Positions 45,976 to 54,743 of a stretch of 64,000 nucleotides of DNA are shown here, piece by piece; position 1 is the first letter of the stretch; each line of letters opens with the position of its first letter. The DNA comes from Bacteroidota bacterium (GTDB lineage: Bacteria; Bacteroidota; Bacteroidia; UKL13-3), in contig JAIXWD010000004.1 of NCBI GenBank assembly GCA_027482225.1, positions 1-64,000 of the forward strand. The letters run 5' to 3'. A model generated the notes under the pieces. The model did not search any database. It was not told the DNA's origin and saw only the letters and a list, made by a program, of their open reading frames with translations. The position numbers and the translations under genes are program-made.

Positions 45976-46828
45976 TAATCCTTTGGTTTCTGTAATTGTA
46001 CCTAGTTACAATCATGCTTTATACATTGAAAAGTGTATTAGGAGCATTATTAGCCAAACGTATAAAAACATACAATTAATTGTTATTGATGATGGTTCTA
46101 AAGATAACAGCGTTGAAATATTATCAAAATTATCTAAAGAGCATCATTTCATTTTCGTTTCTCAAGCAAATATTGGGTTATCTGCCACGCTAAATAAGGC
46201 CATTAAACAACATGCTACTGGCAAGTATATAAGTATTGTAGCATCAGATGATTGGTGGCTTGAAAATAAACTTGAAACTCAGGTGATATTTTTAGAAGAA
46301 AATCCCACCTATAAAATGTGCTACAGTAAAGCTAATGTGGTGGATGATGTTGGTGAAATTAAATATACATATGGAAGGAAGCCGAGTTCAATTGCTTTTT
46401 TTGATGAACTTTTGTTATCAACCGAAGGCTCCTTTATACCTGTTTTAACCGTTATGTATGAAAGACAATTACACCAAGAGCTTGGATATTATGACGAGGA
46501 TTCATACATAGAAGATTGGGACATGCATTTACGTATAGCTTATAAGCACAATATAGGATTTATTGATGAGGTATTAGCCTGTTACAGATACCATGGAAAC
46601 AATATGTCTTCTAATACCGTTAAAATGACCCATGCTTTAATTAGAATTGTGAAGAAATGGAGTCATATAAGCAACTTTGCTCAAACGATACGTATATGGG
46701 AACTAGTAGCCTTTAGGCAACTTGCCAAAAACAATAAAAAAGATGCTATGATATATTTTATCCCTGCTTTAAAGTCATTTTATAAAATTGGATTTTGGCG
46801 TGGATTATTTAATTTAATTTTCAAATGA
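45962..46828 (+). CDS. Glycosyltransferase family 2
   Basis: A 288-residue GT-A transferase that adds one sugar of the repeat unit at the cytoplasmic face. Seen: PLVSVIVPSYNHALYIEKCI at the N-terminus, VIDDGSKDNSVEIL (nucleotide binding), ASDDWW as the DxD-equivalent metal motif, and EDWDMHLRIAYKH near residue 180 with the likely catalytic Asp. No membrane segment is seen. It overlaps both neighbours (14 bases and ATGA). Donor and acceptor are unknown. Confidence 0.9.
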   Translation: MIEYDNPLVSVIVPSYNHALYIEKCIRSIISQTYKNIQLIVIDDGSKDNSVEILSKLSKEHHFIFVSQANIGLSATLNKAIKQHATGKYISIVASDDWWLENKLETQVIFLEENPTYKMCYSKANVVDDVGEIKYTYGRKPSSIAFFDELLLSTEGSFIPVLTVMYERQLHQELGYYDEDSYIEDWDMHLRIAYKHNIGFIDEVLACYRYHGNNMSSNTVKMTHALIRIVKKWSHISNFAQTIRIWELVAFRQLAKNNKKDAMIYFIPALKSFYKIGFWRGLFNLIFK

Positions 46829-48093
46829 AAATAGCAGGATTTGTATTTTTTCTATTCTTCTATTTATATGTACCAGAAATTATTTTTCTGCCTGTATCTA
46901 TTCGTCTTATTATTGGTGCTTTAGGTCTTTTACTATATGCAATTAGGCTTATACATAAATACAGTTCTGCTGATGCTGATTTCTCTGTTAATAAAGATTT
47001 TTTAACTTTTTGGATTGGAACAATTGCTATTTCTTTAGTTGCTTTAGTAGTAGTTGTTATTAACGGATCTGCTGATGGTAAAGTGATTTCGGAAATAGGT
47101 ATACGTTTTACCATGCTTTTTGGAGGAGCCTATTTTTTAACATGGTATCTCAAGCAAATAAATGTAAATATGAATTACCAAATTATTCTTAAGGCATTTA
47201 TTGCAGTTCTCGTCATTCAGTGTTTTATTGGTGTTGGAACTTTTGTTAATCCGGTAATTAAAGAGATATTTAATGCTATACAAAAGCCAAGTGATGTAGC
47301 TATTCAAAACAAAGTTGGGATAATGCGAATGAGTGGCTTCGGTATGACATTTTTTGGTGCTGGTTTAGATTGCGGGCTTGCGCTTATGATACTTGTTTTT
47401 TTGGTTAGAGAAAATAAGTACCAAACTGGTATCCTGGTTTTATTGGCATTTGTTTTTCTGTTTATTTTAGCGGTTGGCACATTTATGGCTCGAACAACGT
47501 TGATTGGTGCGTTGTTTGCTTTTGGGTACTTAATTTTGCCCCATTCAAATTCTAGTAAACACATCAAATTTGCTGCTATAACATCTGTGATTTTAATTGT
47601 TGTTGCGGGCTATTCTATTCCAGTTTTACTTAACTCAGAAAAATATGGAATGGTAATTCGTTTTGCATTTGAGGCATTTTTTAATTACTCAGAATATGGT
47701 TCGTTAGAAACTGAATCTTCAAACGATTTACAAACCATGTATCGATTTCCTGAACAACTAAAGACATATTTTATTGGAGATGGTTGGCTTAATCACCCTG
47801 AGATTGAAGGGTATTATTATAAGCAAACGGATGTAGGTTATTTAAGGTTGATTTATTTTGGTGGTGTATTTTATGCATTATTATGGTTCTTATTTCATTA
47901 TTTAATGTTAAACAGAATCGTAATGAATTTTAAAATTAAAGAAATAAAAATGTTGACATTAACTATTTTCTTCTTTTTAATAGTAGTGAACGTAAAAGGG
48001 CTTGCTGATTTTTATCCATTAGTTTTTTTATTGCTGGTTTTTTCGTCAGCTTATAAAAGCTTTCAAAAAGAACAAACAAATGCAGCGTATTAA
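46825..48093 (+). CDS. wzy: O-antigen polymerase-like membrane protein (Wzy)
   Basis: A 422-residue integral membrane protein with about 11 hydrophobic helices. A large periplasmic loop between about residues 265 and 330 (SEKYGMVIRFAFEAFFNYSEYG...IGDGWLNHPEIEG) has the position and character of the catalytic loop in O-antigen ligase/polymerase family proteins. It is the only polymerase candidate in the window and sits between the flippase and the glycosyltransferases, as in Wzx/Wzy clusters. Identity rests on topology and context because Wzy sequences are poorly conserved. The start overlaps the previous stop (ATGA). Confidence 0.78.
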   Translation: MKIAGFVFFLFFYLYVPEIIFLPVSIRLIIGALGLLLYAIRLIHKYSSADADFSVNKDFLTFWIGTIAISLVALVVVVINGSADGKVISEIGIRFTMLFGGAYFLTWYLKQINVNMNYQIILKAFIAVLVIQCFIGVGTFVNPVIKEIFNAIQKPSDVAIQNKVGIMRMSGFGMTFFGAGLDCGLALMILVFLVRENKYQTGILVLLAFVFLFILAVGTFMARTTLIGALFAFGYLILPHSNSSKHIKFAAITSVILIVVAGYSIPVLLNSEKYGMVIRFAFEAFFNYSEYGSLETESSNDLQTMYRFPEQLKTYFIGDGWLNHPEIEGYYYKQTDVGYLRLIYFGGVFYALLWFLFHYLMLNRIVMNFKIKEIKMLTLTIFFFLIVVNVKGLADFYPLVFLLLVFSSAYKSFQKEQTNAAY

Positions 48094-49204
48094 AATAGTT
48101 CATGTCATACAAAACTTAAGTATACAAGGTGGTATGCAACGAGTGGTGACTAATTTGTGTAATTTGTTAGCAGATAAGTATGATATAGAGATATGGGTTT
48201 GGACTGATGATAAAGAGATTTTTTTTGAAGTTAACTCACAAATTACCATTCGCTCAATAGGTCCAAATCCAGATGACTATAATGGTAAAGGCTTAAAAAA
48301 AGGATTGTATTTTTTTAGAATGCTTTTTAAAGGGTTTTTTAAGTATAAAAAATTAATAAAAGAGGCTTCCCCGAATCTTATTTTCATTCATAGAGGTGAG
48401 ATTGATGATGTATTCATGGGTTTTCAACGTTTGTTTGATAATACAAAAGAGGTTTTACACACACCATATAAGTTAAAACGTACAAGATCATTAGCTATAA
48501 TTACCAGAATTCAACGAGCGTTATTTTATCATTTATTTCAACCCAAAAAAAACTTTATAACAGTTACAGAAACAATTAAACAAGATATGCTTGAAGATGG
48601 TTGGCAAAACATAACAGCCATACACAATACTTTTAATATGCGTATCGAGCCAAAATCAAATCGTACATCCAATATTTTTTTAACTGTTGGCAGAAACGGT
48701 CCCGAAAAAGGTTTTCCTCTTTTAATCGAAGCATTTGCTAAATTTAATACCTATGATAAAGGTTGGAAACTTCGGATTATAGGTAGTGATGTTGAGACAA
48801 CAGATAACGACCTAAACCAATTAGTTCAAAAATTTGGTTTGCAAAATTATGTAGAGTTATTACCAGCAACAGCAAATATTGAAAAACATTATCAAGAGGC
48901 TGCCATCTATATTTTACCATCGTATTATGAAGCAATGAGTTTGGTGGTTTTAGAGGCAATGGAGGCTGGGCTACCAGTTATTTGCTCTGAAATTAGAGGG
49001 ATAAAAGAAATCACTAATCCAGATGTGGTACAGATTTTTAAAAATGGAGATGTTAATGCTTTAACAGATAAAATGATTTTTTTAACAAGCCAACCTGAGC
49101 TCAGAGACAGCATGGCCGAAAAAGCGATAATTCATGTAAGAAATTTCTATCCTGATAAAATTATTCTTCATTGGGAAAAATTAATTGCGGAGGTACTTAA
49201 ATGA
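48080..49204 (+). CDS. Glycosyltransferase family 4
   Basis: A 374-residue GT-B transferase. The N-terminal glycine-rich loop is IQNLSIQGGMQRVVTNL. The donor-binding half shows FLTVGRNGPEKGFPLLIEAFAKF, the sugar-nucleotide motif LPSYYEAMSLVVLEAMEAGLPVICSEIRGIKEI (E-x7-E type), and a final helix. A GalNAc, Glc or Man donor is possible; specificity is not readable. Overlaps wzy by 14 bases and the next gene by ATGA, so it is translationally coupled. Confidence 0.92.
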   Translation: MQRIKIVHVIQNLSIQGGMQRVVTNLCNLLADKYDIEIWVWTDDKEIFFEVNSQITIRSIGPNPDDYNGKGLKKGLYFFRMLFKGFFKYKKLIKEASPNLIFIHRGEIDDVFMGFQRLFDNTKEVLHTPYKLKRTRSLAIITRIQRALFYHLFQPKKNFITVTETIKQDMLEDGWQNITAIHNTFNMRIEPKSNRTSNIFLTVGRNGPEKGFPLLIEAFAKFNTYDKGWKLRIIGSDVETTDNDLNQLVQKFGLQNYVELLPATANIEKHYQEAAIYILPSYYEAMSLVVLEAMEAGLPVICSEIRGIKEITNPDVVQIFKNGDVNALTDKMIFLTSQPELRDSMAEKAIIHVRNFYPDKIILHWEKLIAEVLK

Positions 49205-50349
49205 TTGTAATTGCCGAACTTTCAATGACAGGAAATGCACACGTTGAGTTTAATGCCGCATTTTTACATGTTTGTCCTTTTAACGACAATAAACAAATTA
49301 CTTTCTTTAGTGAAAAAAAACATGCAAATGCTGTTCGGGGAAAATTAAATGAAAGTAATTTACATGTAAACTATGAACCGTTTAATGCGCCTTCAGTTAA
49401 AGGTAATTCTATAAGTAGGGCCATTGCTATTGTGTTAAAAGAAATTATTGGTGTTTTTGTTTTGTTAAAAGTTTTAAACTACAGTAAAAAAAACAAAGTA
49501 GCACATGTATTTATTACCTCAGCTTTGCCATTTACTCATTGGGTTCTTAAACAGTTGTTTTTAGCATGGTTTCCCAATATAAAGGTGTTTTTAGTTTTAC
49601 ATGGCGAGTTAGAACACATCACGCACAAACCCAATGTGTATTATAAATTGTTAGTAAAGGCACTTAACATTCATCGTCCTAATTTTAAATATATAACATT
49701 GGGTGAGGTATGTAAAAACAACATAATTACCTACTTTAAATTAAATCCTGATCATTTTATTTCCATACATCATCCATACATATATCCGCCAAGTAATAAA
49801 AAAATGGTGATGAACAATAGGGGAATTATACTGGCAACTGTGGGTGTTCATAATGCTGGGTTTAAAAATGCGCATTTAATTTTTGATATTGCCTCGTCTT
49901 TATCTTTGCAAAACATCACATTTAAAACTATTGGTAAATTTGAGCCCGATATGTTGCCCTATTTGAATGATAGTGTTGATTATTCAATCTCTTCAAATAG
50001 TATGATTCCTAATGATATTTTTGAGCAGGAATTAGCGCAGGTAAATTACATATTGATGTTTTATCCTAAAGATGCCTATCAATTTATGCCTAGCGGTGTG
50101 TTTTTTGATGCTATAAAGCTCGAAAAGCCTATAATTGCCATCAGAAATAGTTTTTTTGAACATTACTTTAAGCTTTTAGGAAATATTGGCTTTTTGGTTG
50201 ATGATCTTGTTGAGATGAAAGTATTAATTGGTAAGTTGGATAGAGGTGAAATTGATTGTTATGAAGAGCAGTTAAATCAACTACATCAAGCCAAAGATAC
50301 ATTATCAATAGCCAACATTAAAAAGCAATTATCTGAACAGTTAACTTAG
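49201..50349 (+). CDS. Putative GT-B glycosyltransferase, unassigned family
   Basis: A 382-residue cytoplasmic protein I cannot place in a named family. It has the outline of a GT-B enzyme: an N-terminal half with FFSEKKHA and KVFLVLHGELEHI (conserved HGE as in several surface-glycan transferases), and a C-terminal half beginning GIILATVGVHNAGFKNAHLIFDIA. Near the end MPSGVFFDAIKLEKPIIAIRN matches the donor-site position of family 4 relatives. It lies between two glycosyltransferase genes and is coupled to the first by ATGA. A modified sugar or pyruvyl-transferase role cannot be excluded. Confidence 0.65.
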   Translation: MIVIAELSMTGNAHVEFNAAFLHVCPFNDNKQITFFSEKKHANAVRGKLNESNLHVNYEPFNAPSVKGNSISRAIAIVLKEIIGVFVLLKVLNYSKKNKVAHVFITSALPFTHWVLKQLFLAWFPNIKVFLVLHGELEHITHKPNVYYKLLVKALNIHRPNFKYITLGEVCKNNIITYFKLNPDHFISIHHPYIYPPSNKKMVMNNRGIILATVGVHNAGFKNAHLIFDIASSLSLQNITFKTIGKFEPDMLPYLNDSVDYSISSNSMIPNDIFEQELAQVNYILMFYPKDAYQFMPSGVFFDAIKLEKPIIAIRNSFFEHYFKLLGNIGFLVDDLVEMKVLIGKLDRGEIDCYEEQLNQLHQAKDTLSIANIKKQLSEQLT

Positions 50350-50356
50350 GTTTTTC

Positions 50357-51160
50357 ATGCTCGAAAATAAAATAGTATCAGTTGTTATACCCATGTATAA
50401 CGCTCAAAATGATATTTTGAGGTGTTTAACATCTGTACACAATCAAACCTATAAAAAATTAGAGGTAATTGTTGTAAACGATGGATCAAAAGATAACTCA
50501 GAATTGCTGGTTAATGAATTCATGAATAAACATCCCGAATTAAAAATAACCCTGATTAATAAAACTAATGGTGGTGTTTCATCAGCAAGAAACACAGGTT
50601 TAAAATTAGCCAAGGGAATTTTTATAGCATTGTTAGATTCGGATGATGATTGGTATCCTAATAAAATTGAAACCCAACTAAATTTGTTTAATCAATACCC
50701 AACCATAGATTTTTTGGCTTGTAACCCCATTAAAGAAAGGATTGATAGATTTTTATTTAGAAAGTTTGGGGAGCTAAACTACATTAAGGTTAGCGATTTG
50801 ATTTATAAAAATTATTTCCAGCCATCAACGGTAATTTTCAAGAGAGAAGTAATGGAGCGTGTTGGTTTATTTGATGAAAGTCAGCGCTATGCCGAAGAAG
50901 GGAATTATTTTATGCGTATTGCCCATCAATACCAATGCGTTTTGGTAAACCATAAATTAATAGGTTATGGCCAAGGTAAAGCAGGATTTGGACACTCTGG
51001 ATTGTCGGGTAACATTGTTGAAATGGAAAAAGGCGAATTAAAAAATCTGTTTTTTGCCCATAAAAGTGGTTTTATCAATGTAATTCAGTTATTATTGGCG
51101 TTATTGTTTTCATTGTTTAAGTTCAGCATTAGAGTAATTAGGGTTAAAATTTTAAAATGA
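50357..51160 (+). CDS. Glycosyltransferase family 2
   Basis: A 267-residue GT-A transferase. Motifs: VSVVIPMYNAQNDILRCL, VVNDGSKDNSELLV, SSARNTGLKLAKG, LLDSDDDW (metal-binding DxD region) and FDESQRYAEEGNYFMRIA. A hydrophobic, basic C-terminal stretch (LLLALLFSLFKFSIRVIRVKI) may attach it to the membrane. It is distinct in sequence from the family 2 enzymes at 45962 and 53913, so it likely makes a different linkage. The next gene starts within its stop (ATGA). Confidence 0.9.
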   Translation: MLENKIVSVVIPMYNAQNDILRCLTSVHNQTYKKLEVIVVNDGSKDNSELLVNEFMNKHPELKITLINKTNGGVSSARNTGLKLAKGIFIALLDSDDDWYPNKIETQLNLFNQYPTIDFLACNPIKERIDRFLFRKFGELNYIKVSDLIYKNYFQPSTVIFKREVMERVGLFDESQRYAEEGNYFMRIAHQYQCVLVNHKLIGYGQGKAGFGHSGLSGNIVEMEKGELKNLFFAHKSGFINVIQLLLALLFSLFKFSIRVIRVKILK

Positions 51161-51756
51161 AAAGTTTCATCAGCAGATATGGAATAATGGGCTCTTTCAG
51201 GGTATTATATTATTTGCTATATACCAAATTGTTTTTTGCCGGAGCGCGATTGGTTCGCTTACCCATTGATGTTAGAAACAAGAAAAACATCAGTTTTGGT
51301 AAAGGACTAACCACGGGTGTAGGTTGTCGTTTAGAAGCTTATCCTATTGACACTTCAAAAATTTGCCTAACAATTGGTAACCAAGTAGAGATGAATGATT
51401 ATGTGCACATTACCGCAATGGAAAGTGTAATCATAGGAAATGATGTACTTTTGGCAAGTAAAATTTATATATCAGATTGCTCGCACGGAAGTTACTCAGG
51501 TAATGAATTAGACGATTCTCCGCTTATTGCTCCTAATTGCAGGAAAATGGTAACAAAACCAGTAATCATAGAAGATCATGTTTGGATAGGTGAATTTGTG
51601 AGCATACTACCTGGGTCTTATATTGGTAAAGGTTCGATAATTGGAACCATGTCGGTGGTAACAGGGCATATACCTGAATACAGTATTGCAGTAGGCTCAC
51701 CAGCAAAAGTGATAAAAAAGTTTAATTTCGAAACCCAAATGTGGGAACGTGTGTAA
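51157..51756 (+). CDS. Sugar O-acetyltransferase, left-handed beta-helix (hexapeptide) family
   Basis: A 199-residue WcaF/maltose-acetyltransferase-like acyltransferase that would acetylate a sugar of the polysaccharide using acetyl-CoA. Hexapeptide repeats are visible from about residue 70 to 185 (LTIGNQVEMNDYVHI, VIIGNDVLLASKIYI, VWIGEFVSILPGSYIGKG). The catalytic His is probably in DCSHGSY. The C-terminal GSPAKVIKKF is typical. The N-terminal 40 residues are basic and hydrophobic. Coupled to the upstream transferase by a 4-base overlap. Confidence 0.9.
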   Translation: MKSFISRYGIMGSFRVLYYLLYTKLFFAGARLVRLPIDVRNKKNISFGKGLTTGVGCRLEAYPIDTSKICLTIGNQVEMNDYVHITAMESVIIGNDVLLASKIYISDCSHGSYSGNELDDSPLIAPNCRKMVTKPVIIEDHVWIGEFVSILPGSYIGKGSIIGTMSVVTGHIPEYSIAVGSPAKVIKKFNFETQMWERV

Positions 51757-51769
51757 CTTATTAAAATCT

Positions 51770-52900
51770 ATGAGTAAAATATTAATTACAGGTGGTGCAG
51801 GATTTATAGGCTCTAATTTAAGTTTAGCACTTATAAATAGGGGACACGAAGTTGTGGTTTTAGATAATCTATCACCACAAATACATGGCGAAATACCTGA
51901 ACAATCCGTATTGTTAAACTCGATAATTGATAAAGTAAAATTTATAAGAGGATCCATTACTGATTTAGCATTGCTAAAACAGGCTTTATTAGGAGTTGAT
52001 GTGGTAGTTCATTTTGCTGCCGAAACAGGCACTGGCCAATCAATGTATGAAATTCAACGTTATGTAGATGTAAATATTGGTGGAACAGCCAAACTACTTG
52101 ATGTTTTAGTAAACCAGTCTCACCAAGTTAAAAAAGTAGTTATAGCTTCATCACGTTCTATCTATGGCGAGGGTAAATATAAATCTCAAAAATATGGAAT
52201 TGTATTTCCTAGTCATAGAAATGATAATGATTTACAGCAAGGTAAATTTGAGGTAAGTTATATGGATGATAATGACTTGGAATTACTTGCTACCAGCGAA
52301 GATTCCAAAATACATCCATCATCTGTTTATGGTATAACCAAACAAAATCAAGAGCAAATGATTATGACTGTTTGCCCAACTATTGGCATTGCTCCTGTTG
52401 CATATAGGTACCAAAATGTATATGGTCCCGGTCAATCATTAAGTAATCCTTATACCGGTATACTCTCAATATTTTCAACCCAAATAAGAAACAATAAATC
52501 TATAAATATTTTTGAAGATGGCCTTGAGAGTAGAGATTTTGTATTTATTGATGATGTAGTAAATGCTACTGTTTTAGGAATTGAACAAGATGAGGCTAAT
52601 GGGCAAATTTTTAATGTTGGAAGTGGTGTTGCTACAAGTGTATTAAAAGTAGCGCAAACTTTAATTGCCAAACTTGGTATTGATGTTGATTTGAATATAA
52701 CTGGTAATTACCGCTTAGGCGATATCAGACATAATTTTGCAGACTTAACACATATAAAAAATAAGTTAGGTTTTGAACCTAAACACAATTTTGATAGCGG
52801 AATTTCTGCATTTACCAATTGGGTAACACAACAAGAAATTAAATCAAGTAATTACGAGCGGTCTATTGATGAAATGAAGGCCCGTGGGCTATATAAATGA
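51770..52900 (+). CDS. NAD-dependent epimerase/dehydratase, dTDP-L-rhamnose 4-epimerase-like
   Basis: Extended SDR enzyme that interconverts a nucleotide sugar. Seen: ILITGGAGFIGSNLSLAL (NAD binding), the catalytic YGITK tetrad part (SSVYGITKQNQE), and YQNVYGPGQSLSNPYTGILSIF. A 45-residue insertion between SRSIYGEG and HPSSVYG resembles the one in WbiB-type dTDP-rhamnose 4-epimerases, but the CPxC cysteines known there are missing. The frame extends to a GTG at 51749 that overlaps the acetyltransferase; the ATG at 51770 directly precedes the Rossmann strand and is preferred (376 residues). The next gene starts in its stop (ATGA). Confidence 0.83.
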   Translation: MSKILITGGAGFIGSNLSLALINRGHEVVVLDNLSPQIHGEIPEQSVLLNSIIDKVKFIRGSITDLALLKQALLGVDVVVHFAAETGTGQSMYEIQRYVDVNIGGTAKLLDVLVNQSHQVKKVVIASSRSIYGEGKYKSQKYGIVFPSHRNDNDLQQGKFEVSYMDDNDLELLATSEDSKIHPSSVYGITKQNQEQMIMTVCPTIGIAPVAYRYQNVYGPGQSLSNPYTGILSIFSTQIRNNKSINIFEDGLESRDFVFIDDVVNATVLGIEQDEANGQIFNVGSGVATSVLKVAQTLIAKLGIDVDLNITGNYRLGDIRHNFADLTHIKNKLGFEPKHNFDSGISAFTNWVTQQEIKSSNYERSIDEMKARGLYK

Positions 52901-53916
52901 GTATCAGTAAGCCACTAGAAGGTAAAAAGGTTTTGTTTTTTGCACCCAAATTTTTTGGGTATGACCTTGCTATTGCCCAAAAAATGATTGAGTTGGGGGC
53001 TGATGTTTTACAATTTGATGAGCGCCCAAAAAATAATTTTTTGACTAAAGCGCTTATCAGAATTGATAGAAACATTATTAAACAAACCATTATTAAGTAT
53101 TACAAAGAAATACTTAACTCAACTCAAAACGAAAAATTTGACTATGTATTTGTAGTTAATTTAGAAGCCATGACACCCGAAATAGTTGAACTATTGAGGA
53201 AACAGCAACCGCAAGCAAAGTTTATTTTGTACATGTGGGATTCTATCAAAAATAAAAAATCAGCACAACTTGCATTTAAACTTTTTGATTGGTGTTATTC
53301 TTTTGATAAAAACGATTCGAAAACATTGCCAAATGTAGGCTTCAGGCCATTGTTTTTTATTGATGAGTTTGATTCTAGAAAATGGGGTCAAAGCATACCA
53401 AACACATACGACCTTTGTTTTATTGGTACAGTGCACAGCGATAGGTATAATTTTGTTAATAGCATAAAAAAACAAGCTGAAAGCTTCGGATTGAAAACGT
53501 ATTTCTACCTTTATTTTCACAATAAAATCTTATTTTTTTATAAAAAAATAAGAGACATTAAGTTTTATAATGCACATTTCAGTGCATTTCAGTTTAAGCC
53601 AATATTAGCAGGTGATTTAGCACAAAAAATTAAAGAATCAGGAGCGGTTTTAGATATACAACATCCTAATCAAACAGGTTTAACCATGCGTACATTAGAA
53701 ACGTTGGGCGCATCAAAAAAACTGGTAACCACCAATACGCATATAATAGACTATGATTTTTTCCATCCGCAAAATATTATTGTTATTGATAGAGAGAATC
53801 CTGTTATTAATTTTTCTTTTTTTAAAACAGATTTTGTTGAAGTTGAAGATTTGATAAGGGATAAATATGCCCTACGTGGATGGATATTAGATATTTTTAA
53901 AGTAAATCAACCTTGA
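52897..53916 (+). CDS. CgeB-like putative glycosyltransferase
   Basis: A 339-residue cytoplasmic protein resembling the CgeB/glycosyl-transferase 1_2 group, a GT-B fold. An N-terminal KKVLFFAPKFFGYDLAIAQKMIELGADV leads into a YVFVVNLEAMTPEIVELLRKQ region. The C-terminal half contains DLCFIGTVHSDRYNFVNSI, then DIQHPNQTGLTMRTLETLGASKKLVTTN, which occupies the donor-site position. The N-terminal part is not Wzx- or Wzy-like, and no membrane helix is present. It is coupled at both ends by 4-base overlaps (ATGA, TTGA). Confidence 0.72.
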   Translation: MSISKPLEGKKVLFFAPKFFGYDLAIAQKMIELGADVLQFDERPKNNFLTKALIRIDRNIIKQTIIKYYKEILNSTQNEKFDYVFVVNLEAMTPEIVELLRKQQPQAKFILYMWDSIKNKKSAQLAFKLFDWCYSFDKNDSKTLPNVGFRPLFFIDEFDSRKWGQSIPNTYDLCFIGTVHSDRYNFVNSIKKQAESFGLKTYFYLYFHNKILFFYKKIRDIKFYNAHFSAFQFKPILAGDLAQKIKESGAVLDIQHPNQTGLTMRTLETLGASKKLVTTNTHIIDYDFFHPQNIIVIDRENPVINFSFFKTDFVEVEDLIRDKYALRGWILDIFKVNQP

Positions 53917-54659
53917 ACATAACCATCATAACAGTAGTGTTAGATAATATGGCCTTTATTAAAGATGCCATAGAAAGTGTAGTGTGTCAAGAAAATACTA
54001 ATATTCAATACATTATTATTGATGGTGGATCTAACGATGGAAGTTTAGATATCATAAAATCGTTTGGCGATAAAATTTCAATAGTGGTAAGTGAGCCCGA
54101 TGAAGGTATTTATGATGCCATGAACAAAGGACTTGCATTAGCAACAGGTGATATAATTGGTTTTTTAAATGCAGACGATTTTTATGCCCATAACTATGTT
54201 ATACAGCATGTTGTAGAGCGTTTTAATTTAGATCAATGTGATGCTTTATATGCTGATTTGGATTATGTGAGTAGGACAGATAAAAATAAAATTGTTCGCA
54301 AATGGAGATCAGGTTTTTTTGATAAAAAGCGATTTGTAAATGGATGGATGCCACCTCATCCCACATTTTTTGTACGCAAAGAAGTTTATCAAAAACTAGG
54401 TGGTTTTAATAAACAACTACACATGGCTGCTGATTACGAATTGATGTTGCGCTTCTGTTTCTTTAATAATATAAAAGTAACATATTTGCCAGCTGTTATT
54501 ATAAAAATGCGCCTTGGTGGCCAAAGTAATAGGAGCTTTAAAAATAGGATTAAAGCCAATATACAAGACCGCAATGCTTGGATAATGAATGGTGTTAATC
54601 CCAAATGGTACACCCTTTTGCTTAAGCCACTTTCTAAAATAAAGCAATACTTTTTGTAA
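53913..54659 (+). CDS. Glycosyltransferase family 2 (WcaA-like)
   Basis: A 248-residue GT-A transferase. Motifs: ITIITVVLDNMAFIKDAIESV, IIIDGGSNDGSLDII, VSEPDEGIYDAMNKGLALATGDIIGFLNADD (typical of colanic-acid-type family 2 enzymes), HPTFFVRKEVY, and AADYELMLRF with the catalytic Asp. It starts at TTG 53913, whose TTGA overlaps the upstream stop. It ends 84 bases before the C25 protease gene. The gap between holds a candidate promoter (TTTG 54653-54656, 18 bases, TATGTTTA 54675-54682, one mismatch), so the protease may be transcribed separately. Confidence 0.9.
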   Translation: MNITIITVVLDNMAFIKDAIESVVCQENTNIQYIIIDGGSNDGSLDIIKSFGDKISIVVSEPDEGIYDAMNKGLALATGDIIGFLNADDFYAHNYVIQHVVERFNLDQCDALYADLDYVSRTDKNKIVRKWRSGFFDKKRFVNGWMPPHPTFFVRKEVYQKLGGFNKQLHMAADYELMLRFCFFNNIKVTYLPAVIIKMRLGGQSNRSFKNRIKANIQDRNAWIMNGVNPKWYTLLLKPLSKIKQYFL

Positions 54660-54743
54660 CCGATTTTTTACTGCTATGTTTAGCCTATAATGTGTAAATT
54701 AGCCGCATTATACTATTTGTAAGAAAAAAGTCGTTTAGCACAT

